From: Xestospongia bergquistia
Taxonomy: Eukaryota > Porifera > Demospongiae > Haplosclerida > Petrosiidae
DNA length: 64,000 nucleotides
Assembly: GCA_963965975.1 (NCBI GenBank)
Contig: OZ014415.1
Coordinates: forward strand, 2,237,001-2,301,000
Direction of reading: 5' to 3'
This document shows positions 49,439-60,874 of the stretch, in pieces. The number at the start of each line of letters is the position of its first letter. Position 1 is the stretch's first letter. The notes below the pieces were generated by a model, which was not told the origin of the DNA, ran no database searches, and was given only the letters and a program-made list of their open reading frames with translations. The position numbers and the translations under genes were made by a program.

Positions 49439-50365
49439 TTACAAGTTGTTAAACTGGCCCGTCTCTTTGTGCTGCCATAAATCCCTCATTTTAGCTGTAG
49501 ACCACTTGAAAAGACTGAACTCTAATATAATTTTATGTGATACGCTATCTTGTGGTAGTATTATCAGTGAGTACAAGGATTTATCATATGAATATATACT
49601 GTCATTTAAAGTATTACAAAGTTCTACTGCCTTAGATCCATCTTCAAGATCTTTAGACCAAATCTGGTATGTCTTCTTAAATAGAAACAATTTAAAATAA
49701 ACATAGAGTGCTAGTCATGAATAAAGCCTTACTTCTTTGCAGGTACCAGTGTTGTCATAACCACCACCTGCTTCTAAGGATTTCGATTAACACTGATCAT
49801 TTCTTTATTCAAAAGGATCTATGTTTTATATATATACTTAATGTCACTTGTTTTACTTTCTTACTTCCTTCATAATATCTATTAAATTATGCACATCTGT
49901 CACTACTAAAAGTGGAGCTGTGAATATACACCATATACTATACTCAGTACAATATTCAGCATTTGTCATGCGTACCAGGACAATGAACAAAGTTTACATG
50001 AGGTGTACAACCCTACATGACATAACAATCATCAGAAATACTTTAATATAATATAATATTACTTGTTCACTAGTCATTAAAAGTCTAGTTCATTCCAACC
50101 TCTGCTTGGACCTGTCAATTGTATATACAGGATAATATCAGTAGAGTAAGATATGGAAGTAAAATGTAGTTAAAACACATTACAAAAATGCAAACAGTTC
50201 AGGTGATTTTGGAGGTACTATCTCCTTGTTTATATTATTAACTGTTACTATATTACATACCTGCATACTCTCCTAGATCAGCATTGCCCTATATAATTGC
50301 AACTTTTGAAGTCCAATAATCATGATGATAAGATCCAATTCTTCTGATCCTTTTCCCTATGATCT
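49439..50365 (-). pseudogene. Alpha-galactosidase (GH27) fragment B, broken
   Basis: Same exons as fragment A: about 50340-50270 (RIGSYHHDYWTS, then TAG, then GNADLGEYAG), about 50110-50060 (GPSRGWNELDF then stop; the usual D of WNDPD is E, the P is L), about 49830-49745 (LLNKEMISVNRNP then TAG), and an open C-terminal exon about 49681-49439 (KTYQIWSKDLEDGSKAVEL, STAKMRDLWQHKETGQFNN). The last exon resembles the beta-sandwich end of GH27 enzymes (DLW.HK..G.F). Several stops mark it as dead. Its position relative to the ROCO2 flank equals that of fragment A relative to the ROCO1 flank, so it spread with the tandem duplication. Confidence 0.75.
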
Positions 50366-50505
50366 CATCTAAATTCACAACATTGTCATCACCACTTAAT
50401 CCCTTTACAAATCCAATGTCAACATCAAGTTCAATAGCAAACCTTCTGTGCTCATTATAGCATTCTTGGCCAAAAGATTTACAACATGTTTTTTCTTAGG
50501 TTTCT
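50366..50505 (-). pseudogene. Unrecognised coding-like fragment next to alpha-galactosidase fragment B
   Basis: Minus-strand frame CCKSFGQECYNEHRRFAIEL, then DVDIGFVKGLSGDD and NVVNLDEIIGKRI, fused without a junction to the GH27 RIGSYHHDYW stretch. No start or acceptor fits the frame. I do not recognise the family; it may be part of a third gene joined by recombination. Confidence 0.35.
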
Positions 50506-50507
50506 TG

Positions 50508-52788
50508 TCAAGAATTAGCTGAATATTACTTTCTAAATGTATATAGAAATTTAAAAAGATAACAGTGTTACATGTTATAAAGAAATAGAGTAATAAAGAT
50601 TGTTGATTACAAAAATTACTTATATAAAATAAATAAGTTTCAGCCTGTAAAGCTTTAAGTATTCCATCTACTTAAAACAACATCACTTCTTTGATATAAC
50701 AGTATCCTAAGTCTTGTTGACTTAGAACTTATTACAATCAAGGAAATGTCATAAAACATTAAGAGATGTCTTCAATCATTATCATGGCCATCAGACTATA
50801 GTTAGACACACATTCTTTATATTATGTCATAGTATTGGTGATCCAGACTGAAATAAAGTCTGTATGCACTTTTCATGTATCCTTGATTGTATTTATTATC
50901 ATAGCCTTACAAAGGAGTGAGCAACCGCCATTTTAAAGATTAGACAAACCATAGTATTGACCTGACCATATACTTGGTACATGACAATTATGAATATGAT
51001 TATCTATGCTATTAAACATTCCTTATATAGTCATTCTTAATACATGTAGTTGTCTCCTTTAGAAGGCTATGGGCTCTTGATATTATTTAATATAAAAACA
51101 AAGTTTCACATACTTTTTATCTTTCCACTGTCATTTGATAGTGGTTCTTCATTACCTTCACAAGAAGAAATAGCTGAAGTTGTATCTATAGAAAAACATA
51201 TACAATTTGAATTTTTGAGTGCATGACATTGTACATTCAGCAACCATAACAGTTAGAAATACAAATAAAATGAATATAATGTGACTGCTTTATATTAACC
51301 TTAATAAATAAGGTGACTTATTAAAGTGATAAATAAGCATTGTATTGTGAATACACACTTTAACAATTGTCTATAGTTGCAGTGTGCATGCATTGACCAC
51401 TAGTCTTGCTTACTCAAAGATATATTAGACAGGCTTAAACTCTAAAATTCAGCTCCTTAATTTAAAAAAAAAACATGCAGGAGATCATCTAGGTCAAACA
51501 AAATGTATGCTATCCCTGTCATTCTTACCAAGAGAAATCAAACGTACAATGCAGATCTCTGGAATGAGGGTTTCTCCTTCATTAATGACTTTTAATTTGA
51601 TACCACTTAAAGTGATCCGATGTTGAAGTACTGACACAGTAGCATCACTAGAAGTAGCAGACACTGTCATAAAACAGGAAGGAAACTGAGGAGGACTTTG
51701 ATCATATAACATGTCTACATCAACTTGACTAATCTATGTTATGAGATAATAATGCTATCTAGTTATTAAAGCATTATCATGTACCCTAGTAGGATAGAAA
51801 TGTGGATAAATATACCATCCTTGAGGTAGAGGATGATCTCCAGTAATTAATTCAAGATATCCATTCTCCTCTCGAAATTTGAAGTATATATTGACATCTT
51901 TTTCAGCACTTGGAAGTGAAGCATGAATATACTGTATATAATTAGAACAAATCTTATAGTCACTCAGTACTACAGAACTCTTACCTGTATAAGAGCATCA
52001 AGATGTAGTGAAATAAAAAATCTCATCAACCATTGAGTTTGACTTCTTACTTCATACACTACTTGACCAACATAAAGATTGACTGGAGAGCATCTTGAAG
52101 AAGACTCATCTAAAAAAATATTAATATGATAGCTAATAACATATTTTGTCAAATAAACCTTTGTTCCTCATAGAAAATGGAACTTTTGAGGCATCCACAT
52201 AAAAAGAATCATCGTCAGATGATAACGACTGTGACAGAGGAGGACTAGTACTATCTTCATCATTGTTATAACCTAATAGCCATCTTATAGGTTTTATGAG
52301 TGCTTTAACAATTGCTTTCAAAGAGAACTTAGTAAGAATACTGCCATATCGATCTCCTGGATAAAATTTCCCTCCTTGTTCTAGTTTAAACTGGTATGGG
52401 AGTGTAGATTGATACAGATCAGCAGTGACAACACTAAGATAACCAGTATGTTCTAGTGTCTCTAAAGACACACTGTGCTGAATTGATAGCTGCACAGGCT
52501 GAAGGAGGTCTCTGGAAAGAAAAATGGCGTAAACAGCACTGACCAGCGATGTACCAGAGGGAAACTCAAAGTTCCCCCCTACAATTGCTGCAATCAATAC
52601 TTCACATGTTTCTCCAGGAGGCATGGTCCCATGAGGCACATTAATCCTCAAACCATACTTCTCCCAACTTAAAAACTGAGTTAGTTCTCCTTTTATATAG
52701 AATACTGTTTTACCAGATATATGTATATCTGTCCTGTTAAAATACTCCAATGTTGTCTTGATAATGATACCATATATATAATATATAT
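50508..52788 (-). CDS. ZU5 module exons of ROCO3
   Basis: The first exon begins in phase 1 (DIYYIYGIIIKTTLEYF) and encodes a ZU5 domain: SWEKYGLRINVPHGTMPPGE, GGNFEFPSGTSLVSAVYAIF, LLQPVQLSIQHSVSLE. Then an acidic Ser-rich linker (SLSSDDDSFYVD), a VGQVVYEVRSQTQWL-type strand exon, IYFKFREENGYLELITGD, and SCFMTVSATSSDATVSVLQH. ZU5 domains occur with death domains in UNC5, PIDD and ankyrins, so a link to the ROCO tail is sensible, and all phases fit. It might instead be an independent gene; no start codon or promoter was seen for that. Confidence 0.7.
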
Positions 52789-55700
52789 CTATAAAAAGAA
52801 TGAGACAAAAATGATAGTAATAGAAATAACACTTGATAACATTTATACTGAAAACACTTGGTCATTATCAGATCAATAACTTTTCTGCACTCTATTTTAA
52901 TCCTGTATCAGTTAGATGAAAGCAACTATGTATGAATGACAAAATGTTCTCTCATCTTTCAAATTCTTCTTTGTAATATTCTTCAAGAGGACAATAAAAT
53001 AAGATTTTAGAGATTATTTTTATATAGCATTTATTTTCATGAAATATTCACATTGAATGCTATATAAAGCACTTTCAACAATAAAAGTAATAATGTTTAC
53101 AAAAAATGTTCCCCAGTGATCCCATTTTATTTACATTGGGACAGGATCTGTGACTGTGTATTTGGCTGGTTAATTAGTTCAATTATCTTGTTTACTTACT
53201 CACATATGTTTGTACATATGTATGTTCAAATAATACTAATATTTTTTTTAAAACTTGAGATACATGTTGCTTTAATTAAAATGAAATATTTTTAAAAAGT
53301 CATAAAATAAAGGGTATGACAGTCAAAGAATGCATTACAATATCTTTTACTCAATTGTTGAATTTCTGTTCATACATGATTCACAAAAAATGAATGCTTT
53401 TGTATTTTGAGTTTCTTGGGTTTGATAATGTCTTATTTTTGTGGCTACTACATAGTAGTTTTATTTTTTCTGATATTTGTGACATTGTTTACTACTAAAT
53501 TGGAAGTAGTGAAAACTATTAATTATGCATGTCAATTAAACTATGGTTATTAATTTAATATTTGGTAGGTTTACCAATACTTGTAAAAGCATTGAAAACA
53601 TATAATGATAACAAAACACTATGTCTACTATTTCAACAATATATAGTATTGATTACTTGATTCCATAATTTTGTAATTCCATAAATCCAATCGGTTCCAA
53701 AATATGAAAATTGTTTATGGAAACTGATTGATACACATAAATTTGATAATTGAAAGGTTTTGACATTGTTATTGACAAATCTGGAATGGTTACAGCAATG
53801 AATGGTTTGCTTCTAAAATGTGTAGAAAACTTGTACTTTAACAAAAATCTTTAACATTTTGGTAGATGTTTTTACCAAGACTTGGTTGTAAACTGAACAC
53901 AATACATACAAGTTCAATACCTGGTAAGTTATAATGTTGTTTCTAAAACTTTGGAAATGTTACAGTAATAAGCAGTTTACTTCTAAATTAAAATATATAA
54001 AAAATGGGCACATCTTAACATTTGATAGATAATTTTTTAGTTACACTTGTTATATTTTATACATTGTAATTGAAACTAAAACAGTTCATGTTTAATATCT
54101 AGTAGATTTTGACATTGTTATTGAAAAACATGGAATGATCAAGGCAATAAATATTTTTCTTCAATGTGTTATACGTTTTACCAATTCAGTATACACATAA
54201 TAAACTTTAGAATAGAACCTTTACTTATCTAACTGAATCCGTTTCTTGTCTTCCATAGTCACTGATCAGCTGGCCATGGGTACCTCTTAATTAGGTGGAA
54301 CTTGTTCACTCTGTACATTCTCAATAATGGATGGAGCTCCAATGTTCTGTCAAACTTTCCAGGATTCTGCATTATATTAAGTTAAACAATAAACTTAAAA
54401 GAATATACTTGTTATCTATAAAATCAGATCTTTGTATTTATATTTGTTGGGAATTCTACAGTGTGATTAATTGCTTTCAAGATAGGAGACAATTTCAGTT
54501 ACAAGTAGCAGTATATTGCCCTATTATTTTATCAATAAACATATTTCCATACATTAATCTCACTAACAAAAGTCAACAACAATACTAAAAATATAATAAT
54601 GATAATAATGTAATAGTAAGACAGTACTTTGTAAACAAACAATATGGTTATATTACATGTTTAAATTAACCACAAAATGCGTCCTTTTTGCAGATTAGAT
54701 AAGCCATTTTCTTCTGTAGCTATTTCATTGTATCTAAAAGAAAGAAAAAAGAATACTCATCACTTATTAAAATAAACATTTATATGTACCTTTATATTTT
54801 TCTATAATGATATCAGCTAAGTCATTTCGACTTAAATTTCTTAAAATATCACAAAAAATCTTTAAAATATCAGCATTATGTTCAATACAATTTTTTAGAA
54901 AATCTAGAATTTTATCAAGACGCTCTTCACTTGTATCCCTACATTCTTTGTCTTTCACTTTCTTATAAACATCTTCAGGCATGATTTCTTTTGAATAGAG
55001 TTTCCTTGCTAGAACAAATGGGTCAATACCTGATTCAACAATAATATCAGTGCATTGAACTAAAGCTCGCCTAGCTACACCAGAATTCAGAGTACCATCT
55101 AGAGTGTAGAGGCAAAACATGGAGCTGTTATTACTATATCAGAAAAAAGAGATAATCTATATATACATTGCTCATAGTTATGTTCTAGTCAAATGATTTG
55201 GTAGCATTAAAATGGTAACAAATCTATTATTGTAATACCTATATCTTTTGAAATAGGAATATTCTCACTAGCCCCTGATATTGTAGTTGACACTATTTAA
55301 AAGAATAATACAATTAAATATACTATGTAGAACTTTCACTGCTATATGAATTGTACATGATGCTAAGTTACTAATGGCAAATTCAACAAACTCTTTAGAA
55401 TTCAGTATAAGCATTACATAAATCCTACCTCTTTCACTTTGTGTTAAAGGTTGCTCAGTAGTATATGGACCAACAACAGGCACATCAACCTATAAGCAAA
55501 TGATATAATGATATCAGCAAACAATAATATCACAAAATATTATGAGTACATACCTGCTTTGGTAGTATCTCTCCTTTAAACCAAACTGCTTCCTCAGCAC
55601 TAGGCATGCGATATGATCGATTGTTTCTACAGCAAATTGGCATGTCAACTGATTGCTCCTCTCCAATCATAAGGTAGTGAGGATCACTGCTTTTAAGACA

Positions 55701-58700
55701 TTGCTTGCAAACGTACTGAAACTCTTTGGTAATAGGAATACATTGGAATGATTCACTTCGCAAATCCCAATGACTTGCAAGGACTTGCTCAACCTGCTGT
55801 CCACAGTATTGTAGAACAGTTAATAACTCCTGACATACTGCATTAATGATTATAAAGGCTGGGTTATCAGGAGAATATCGCAACACATCAACTTGTATAG
55901 CAGAATGAAGATCAGTCAGAATGACGTGATCAATAGGTGGCTCGCCATATGTAAAGGAGACACGATTACGATATATTCCATCTTCAAAAAAAAGTTCACA
56001 CTTGCACAACGAATTAAAGGCAAAAGAAGTAACAAATCGAGTAAAGAAGCCTGGAGGTACAAATTTAGTACTAAAGATAATGTGTAGAGGAGTAGCTCGG
56101 AAATGATGGCCATGTGGAGCTTCAGAAGGATCTCCTTTGAATGACTTCAGCATTGCTGGTATAAAGTACTGCTTGACAGTTGGATCATGATATTCCTTGG
56201 TAGTAACTGGAGCAGCAAGACGTAAATTAACCAAAAGGTCAATAATGGCTTCTGGACTTAACTCAGTAGTACATTCTCTCCAAATAGATACATATAATGT
56301 CTGTACTAGAATGCCCTTTTCCTGTAGTAATGTCAACATTTTTCTTTTTCGTCCTTCTCTTCCGTCTAATGTAAATAGTTTGCTGAGTGTGTCTACAAAC
56401 CATTTGGGTTTAATAATAACTTTATCCTTCAGGCCTTCAATATGAGGATAGTAGAGGACAACTCCTAGATCATGATAAAAGAGGAGGGCTTTAGGGACAT
56501 CATCATGTGGAATTTTACAAGCTACTCCAATAACATGAGCTTCTTCAAGATTAATAACATTTTTTTCAAACATTTGGATAACTTTACGAAAAAGAACCCA
56601 ACTGATTGGAGTCTTGACAATGAGTTTATCATGCGTGAACTGACAAATGGCTCTTCGTAATATGGTGATATTGGGGTCTTCATCTTTTCCTTCACCAGAA
56701 GTTGTGTTATCAATGATTAAGGTGTCTTCAATGAGTTCAAAATAGGCCTTATCCTTGTAATGAGATTCAATCTGTTCTACAATCGCTTTTTTCTCTTCTT
56801 TGGTTTTTAAAATATCACCATGAGTGCCAATGCAATAGATGCGAGGGTATTCACAAAGACTACCATCTTCTTCCTTCTGAATTAGATGACCATAAATGCT
56901 ACCCATCCAATTGAGCATCAGCTCAAGTGTGGTCACATTTACCACCTCATCAAATATTTTTTCTCCAGCCTTATGCTGCACAGACTGCCATCTTTCGTTA
57001 AAATCTTTTGATGCATCAAACATGAGGAGAAACATTGTACGAGGAGTGAGGAATGCAGGGAGTATTTCAAGAAAAACAGGCTGACCACCACAATCCCAAA
57101 TGTGCAAAAAAGGTTCAGGTTTAACACTTTGAAGATCACTTGGGGACATTCTTTCAGAATAATCTATGGCTATTGACAAAATCATATCAACATTAACAGC
57201 ATCTATGTTTTCAATTTGTTGTGAAGACAGTGAAGAAGCATTTATCATAGAAGCTATAGGGTAGAGTGCTGAGGCTACAATTTTACTGTGAGCAGACATG
57301 GTACTAGAAGGATCATGATATACCAAATCAAGTAGTTTTGCAAGTTCGTCTATTTCATCATGAAAGGTTACTTCTACTAATTTGTCATCATCTTCCCAAC
57401 TCATGTTGTACCACTGATGCCCAAAAGGCCGAACACAGCTGACATCAGATATAACAGTACTGGTAGTGTGGGGTTCCCAAGGCAGTTTCATCAAGGATCG
57501 TTTCAAACTAGTTTTTCCAACACCTGCACTACCAAGAAGCATGATACGACCATATGCTACATCTAATTCGCCTTTATCCAGTGCACTCTTATAAGCATCT
57601 ATAATGTGTACATAATTATTACAAATAAAGACATAATATTATTAGCTCCAATAAAATAAATTATTTTTTATAGAAAAATTTATTATAACATTATCTTATT
57701 TAATTTCTTTTACCTCTTCTCTTCTTCCATTCCTATATTCAGTACATAATGTAAGTGTTCATCACAGGAGTATTCAAATGGTAGAAAAAAGTACATTAAC
57801 AAAAGATATCACTACATCTATAGATACCTTTAAAAGATAGTTCACTATGTTCAAATTTATATATAAAGTATTCTAAAACATTTCACACATTCTAAACTTT
57901 GAAAATTTTTTATTTCTACATTATGCTATATTATAAAAGGACAATGACATTACCATCACTGGCCATTTCATCTGCCAGCATCATTTTCCTAAAGCAATCA
58001 CTACCATGTTCAATGACATACTATGTTATACATTATCATATCAATTATTATGATTTAGTCACAAATATACATTGCACATACTTACTCTCTAAATAGTTGT
58101 AGCAATTGGAAGGTGAATCATCAGTCATTACAGGATCATTGATCAGGAAAAAGAAAAAATTCAAAATTAATAACAAGAACGATCATTAAAGGTTAAAATA
58201 AACTAGTGAAACTATATAAAATACACTATGTTCATATATCAATTGTTATGATTTAGTTACAAACACATACTTACCAACTAAATAGTTGTAGTAATTGGAA
58301 GGTAAGTCATCAGTGATTATAGGATAATTGATGAGGAGAAAGAGAAAATTGAAAATTAATAACAAGAACGATCATTAAGAATTAAAAATAAACTAGTCAA
58401 ACTATATAAAATACACTATGTTATACATTATCACATCAATTGTTATGATTTAATCACAAATATACATTGTACATACTTACAGGCTAAATAGTTGTAGCAA
58501 TTGGAAGGTGGGTCATCAGTTATTACAGAATCATTGACGAGGAGAAAGAAAAAATTGAAAATTAATAACAAAAACGATCAATAAGAATTAAAAATAAACT
58601 AGTGAAACTATATAAAATACACTATGTTATACATTATCACATCAATTGTTATGATTTAGTCACAAATATACATTGCACATACTTACATCCTATATAGTTG

Positions 58701-60874
58701 TAGAAATTAAAAGGTAAGTCATCAGTTATTACAAAAATCATTGACGAGGAGAAAGAAAATTAAAATTAATAACAAGAACAATCATTAAGAATTAAAAATA
58801 AACTAGTTAAACTATATAAAATACACTATGTTATACATTATCACATCAATTGTTATGATTTAGTCACAAATATACATTGTACAATACTTACTCTCTAAAT
58901 AGTTGTAGCAATTGAAAGGTGGGTCATCAGTTTTTACAAAAATCATTGACGAGGAGAAAGAAAATTAAAATTAATAACAAGAACAATCATTAAGGATTAA
59001 AAATAAACTAGTTAAACTATATAAAATACACTATGTTATACATTATCACATCAATTGTTATGATTTAGTCACAAATATACATTGTACAATACTTACTCTC
59101 TAAATAGTTGTAGCAATTGGAAGGTGGGTCATCAGTTATTACAAAATTATTGACAAGGAGAAAGAGAAAATTGAAAATTAATAACAAGAACAATCATTAA
59201 GAATTAAAAATAAACTAGTTAAACTATATAAAATACATTATGTTATACATTATCACATCAATTGTTATGATTTAGTCACAAATATACATTGTATAATACT
59301 TACAGGCTAACTAGTTGTAGCAATTGGAAGTTGGGTCATCAGTTATTACAAAATTATTGACGAGGAGAAAGAGAATATTGAAAATTAACAACAAGAACGA
59401 TCATTAAGAATTAAAAATAAACTAGTCAAACTATATAAAATACACTATGTTATACATTATCATATCAATTGTTATGATTTAGTCACAAATATACATTGTA
59501 CAATACTTACAGGCTAAATAGTTGTAGCAATTGGAAGGTGGGTCATCAGTTATTACAAAATTATTGACAAGGAGAAAGAAAAAATTGAAAATTAACAACA
59601 AGAATGATCATTAAAAACTAAAAATAAACTAGTCAAACTATATAAAATACACTAGGTTATACATTATCATATCAATTGTTATGATTTAGTCACAAATATA
59701 CATTGCACATACTTACTCCCTAAACAGTTGTAGCAATTGGAAGGTGGGTCATCAGTTATTACAAAATCATTGATGAGGAGAAAGAAAATTGTAATTAATA
59801 ACAAGAATGATCATTAAAGGTTAAAATAAACTAGTCAAACCATATAAAAAATACACTATGCTCATATATCAATTGTTATGATTTAGTCACAAACACATAC
59901 TTACCAACTAAATAGTTGTAGTAATTGGAAGGTAAGTCATCAGTGATTATAGGATAATTGATGAGGAGAAAGAGAAAATTAAAAATTAATAACAAGAATG
60001 ATCATTAAGAATTAAAAATAAACTAGTCAAACTACACTATGTTATACATTATCACATCAATTGTTATGATTTAGTCACAAATATACATTGTACAATACTT
60101 ACAGCCTAAATAGTTGTAGCAATTGGAAGGTGGGTCATCAGTTATTACAGAATTATTGATGAGGAGAAAGAAAATTGAAATTAATAACAAGAATGATCAT
60201 TAAAGGTTAAAATAAACTAGTCAAACTATATAAAATAAACTATGTTATACATTATCACATCAATTGTTATGATTTAGTCACAAATATACATTGTACAATA
60301 CTTACTTTCTAAATAGTTGTAGTAATTGGAAGGTGGGTTGTCAGTTATTACAAAAATCATTGACAAGGAGAAAGAAAATTGAAATTAATAACAAGAATGA
60401 TTTTAAAAGGTTTTAAATAACTAGTCAAACTATATAAAATACACTATGTTATACATTATCACATCAATTGTTATGATTTAGTCACAAATATACATTGCAC
60501 ATACTTACCCACTAAATAGTTGTAGCAATTGGAAGATGTGTCATCAGTTATTACAAAACCATTGATGAGGAGAAAGAGAAAATTGAAAATTAATATAATG
60601 AACAATCATTAAGAATTAAAAATAAATTAGTGAAACTATATAAAATACACTATGTTATACATTATCACATCAATTGTTATGATTTAGTCACAAATATACA
60701 TTGTACAATACTTACAGCCTAAATAGTTGTAGCAATTGGAAGGTGGGTCATCAGTTATAACAGAATCATTGACGAGGAGAAAGAGAAAATTAAAAATTAA
60801 TATAATTTATAATAATTTTTATAACTAACTTATATATAACTTACTTGTTTATTAGTGTCATCTCTTTCAGCCAT
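50508..60874 (-). CDS. ROCO3: Roc-COR GTPase with CARD-like and ZU5 tails
   Basis: Minus-strand exons: 60874-60845 (MAERDDTNKQ), 14 three-base exons, 57732-57714, the 2045-base exon 57598-55554 (GSAGVGKTS, WDCGGQ, GTHGD, COR), then phase-1 exons 55489-55429 (ends TQSER) and 55274-55239 (GASENIPISKDI). From here two continuations keep phase: the CARD-like exon 55098-54790 with last exon 54733-54720 (total 2556 bases, 851 residues), or the ZU5 module 52788-52159, 52109-51985, 51931-51785, 51733-51529, 51185-51114, 50518-50508 (1140 residues, or 1243 with the CARD-like exon retained). An 18-base exon (MKWPVM, 57971-57954) is possible in this copy only. No death-domain exon of the ROCO1/2 type is visible. 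The last 11-base ZU5 exon (TNS stop) is the weakest call. Confidence 0.75.
53550..54200. repeat. Three degenerate repeats of about 190 bases in ROCO3 intron
   Basis: Blocks holding TTTGACATTGTTATTGA, GGAATGnTnAnnGCAATAAA, GTTTGCTTCTAAAAT and TAACATTTGGTAGAT recur three times. No coding potential; the small frames here and at 54331 are unsupported. Confidence 0.5.
54790..55098 (-). CDS. CARD-like death-fold exon of ROCO3
   Basis: The acceptor CTCTAG at 55100-55099 starts the exon in phase 1 (DGTLNSGVARRALVQC); it leaves in phase 1 (KYK then G). The helical pattern fits a CARD: TDIIVESGIDPFVLARKLYS, KEIMPEDVYKKV, EERLDKILDFLKNC, ILKIFCDILRNLSRNDLADI. Joined to the last exon at 54733 it ends DTMK and stop. 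The assignment rests on pattern, not on search. The frame starting at ATG 55120 lies upstream of the real acceptor. Confidence 0.6.
58070..60835 (-). repeat. Array 3: 14 tandem repeats, each with a 3-base microexon
   Basis: Same unit as in arrays 1 and 2. Residues in transcription order with the left coordinate of each triplet: A60716 W60509 K60306 A60103 L59905 G59717 P59511 P59304 R59097 R58892 D58687 L58275 and, between the last two, P58481; then R58086. In correct order the end is D58687 P58481 L58275 R58086. No stop. TGG and GCT triplets occur only here. Donors are often GTAAGTATTG. The L59905 and L58275 units share a shortened CACAAACACATAC stretch, so one was copied from the other. Confidence 0.9.

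Noticed and set aside
53653-54588. Small frames in the ROCO3 intron
   Set aside because: They fall in degenerate repeats or AT-rich sequence without splice or homology support.
55098-55120. ATG at 55120 as start of a separate CARD-like gene
   Set aside because: The frame from that ATG joins no upstream exon, whereas the acceptor CTCTAG at 55100 gives a phase-1 exon that fits ROCO3. A separate gene cannot be fully excluded.
24960-60835. Arrays as centromeric or plain noncoding satellite
   Set aside because: They lie inside genes between in-frame coding exons in all three paralogues and keep splice pairs and a 3-base spacing that a neutral satellite would lose.
24960-60835. Longer open frame in each repeat (hydrophobic LIFNFLFLLINDPVI-like) as protocadherin-style variable first exons
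   Set aside because: The frame is open in many units but the ATG is out of frame or absent in most, there is no acceptor before it, and it overlaps the pyrimidine tract and acceptor of the 3-base exon.
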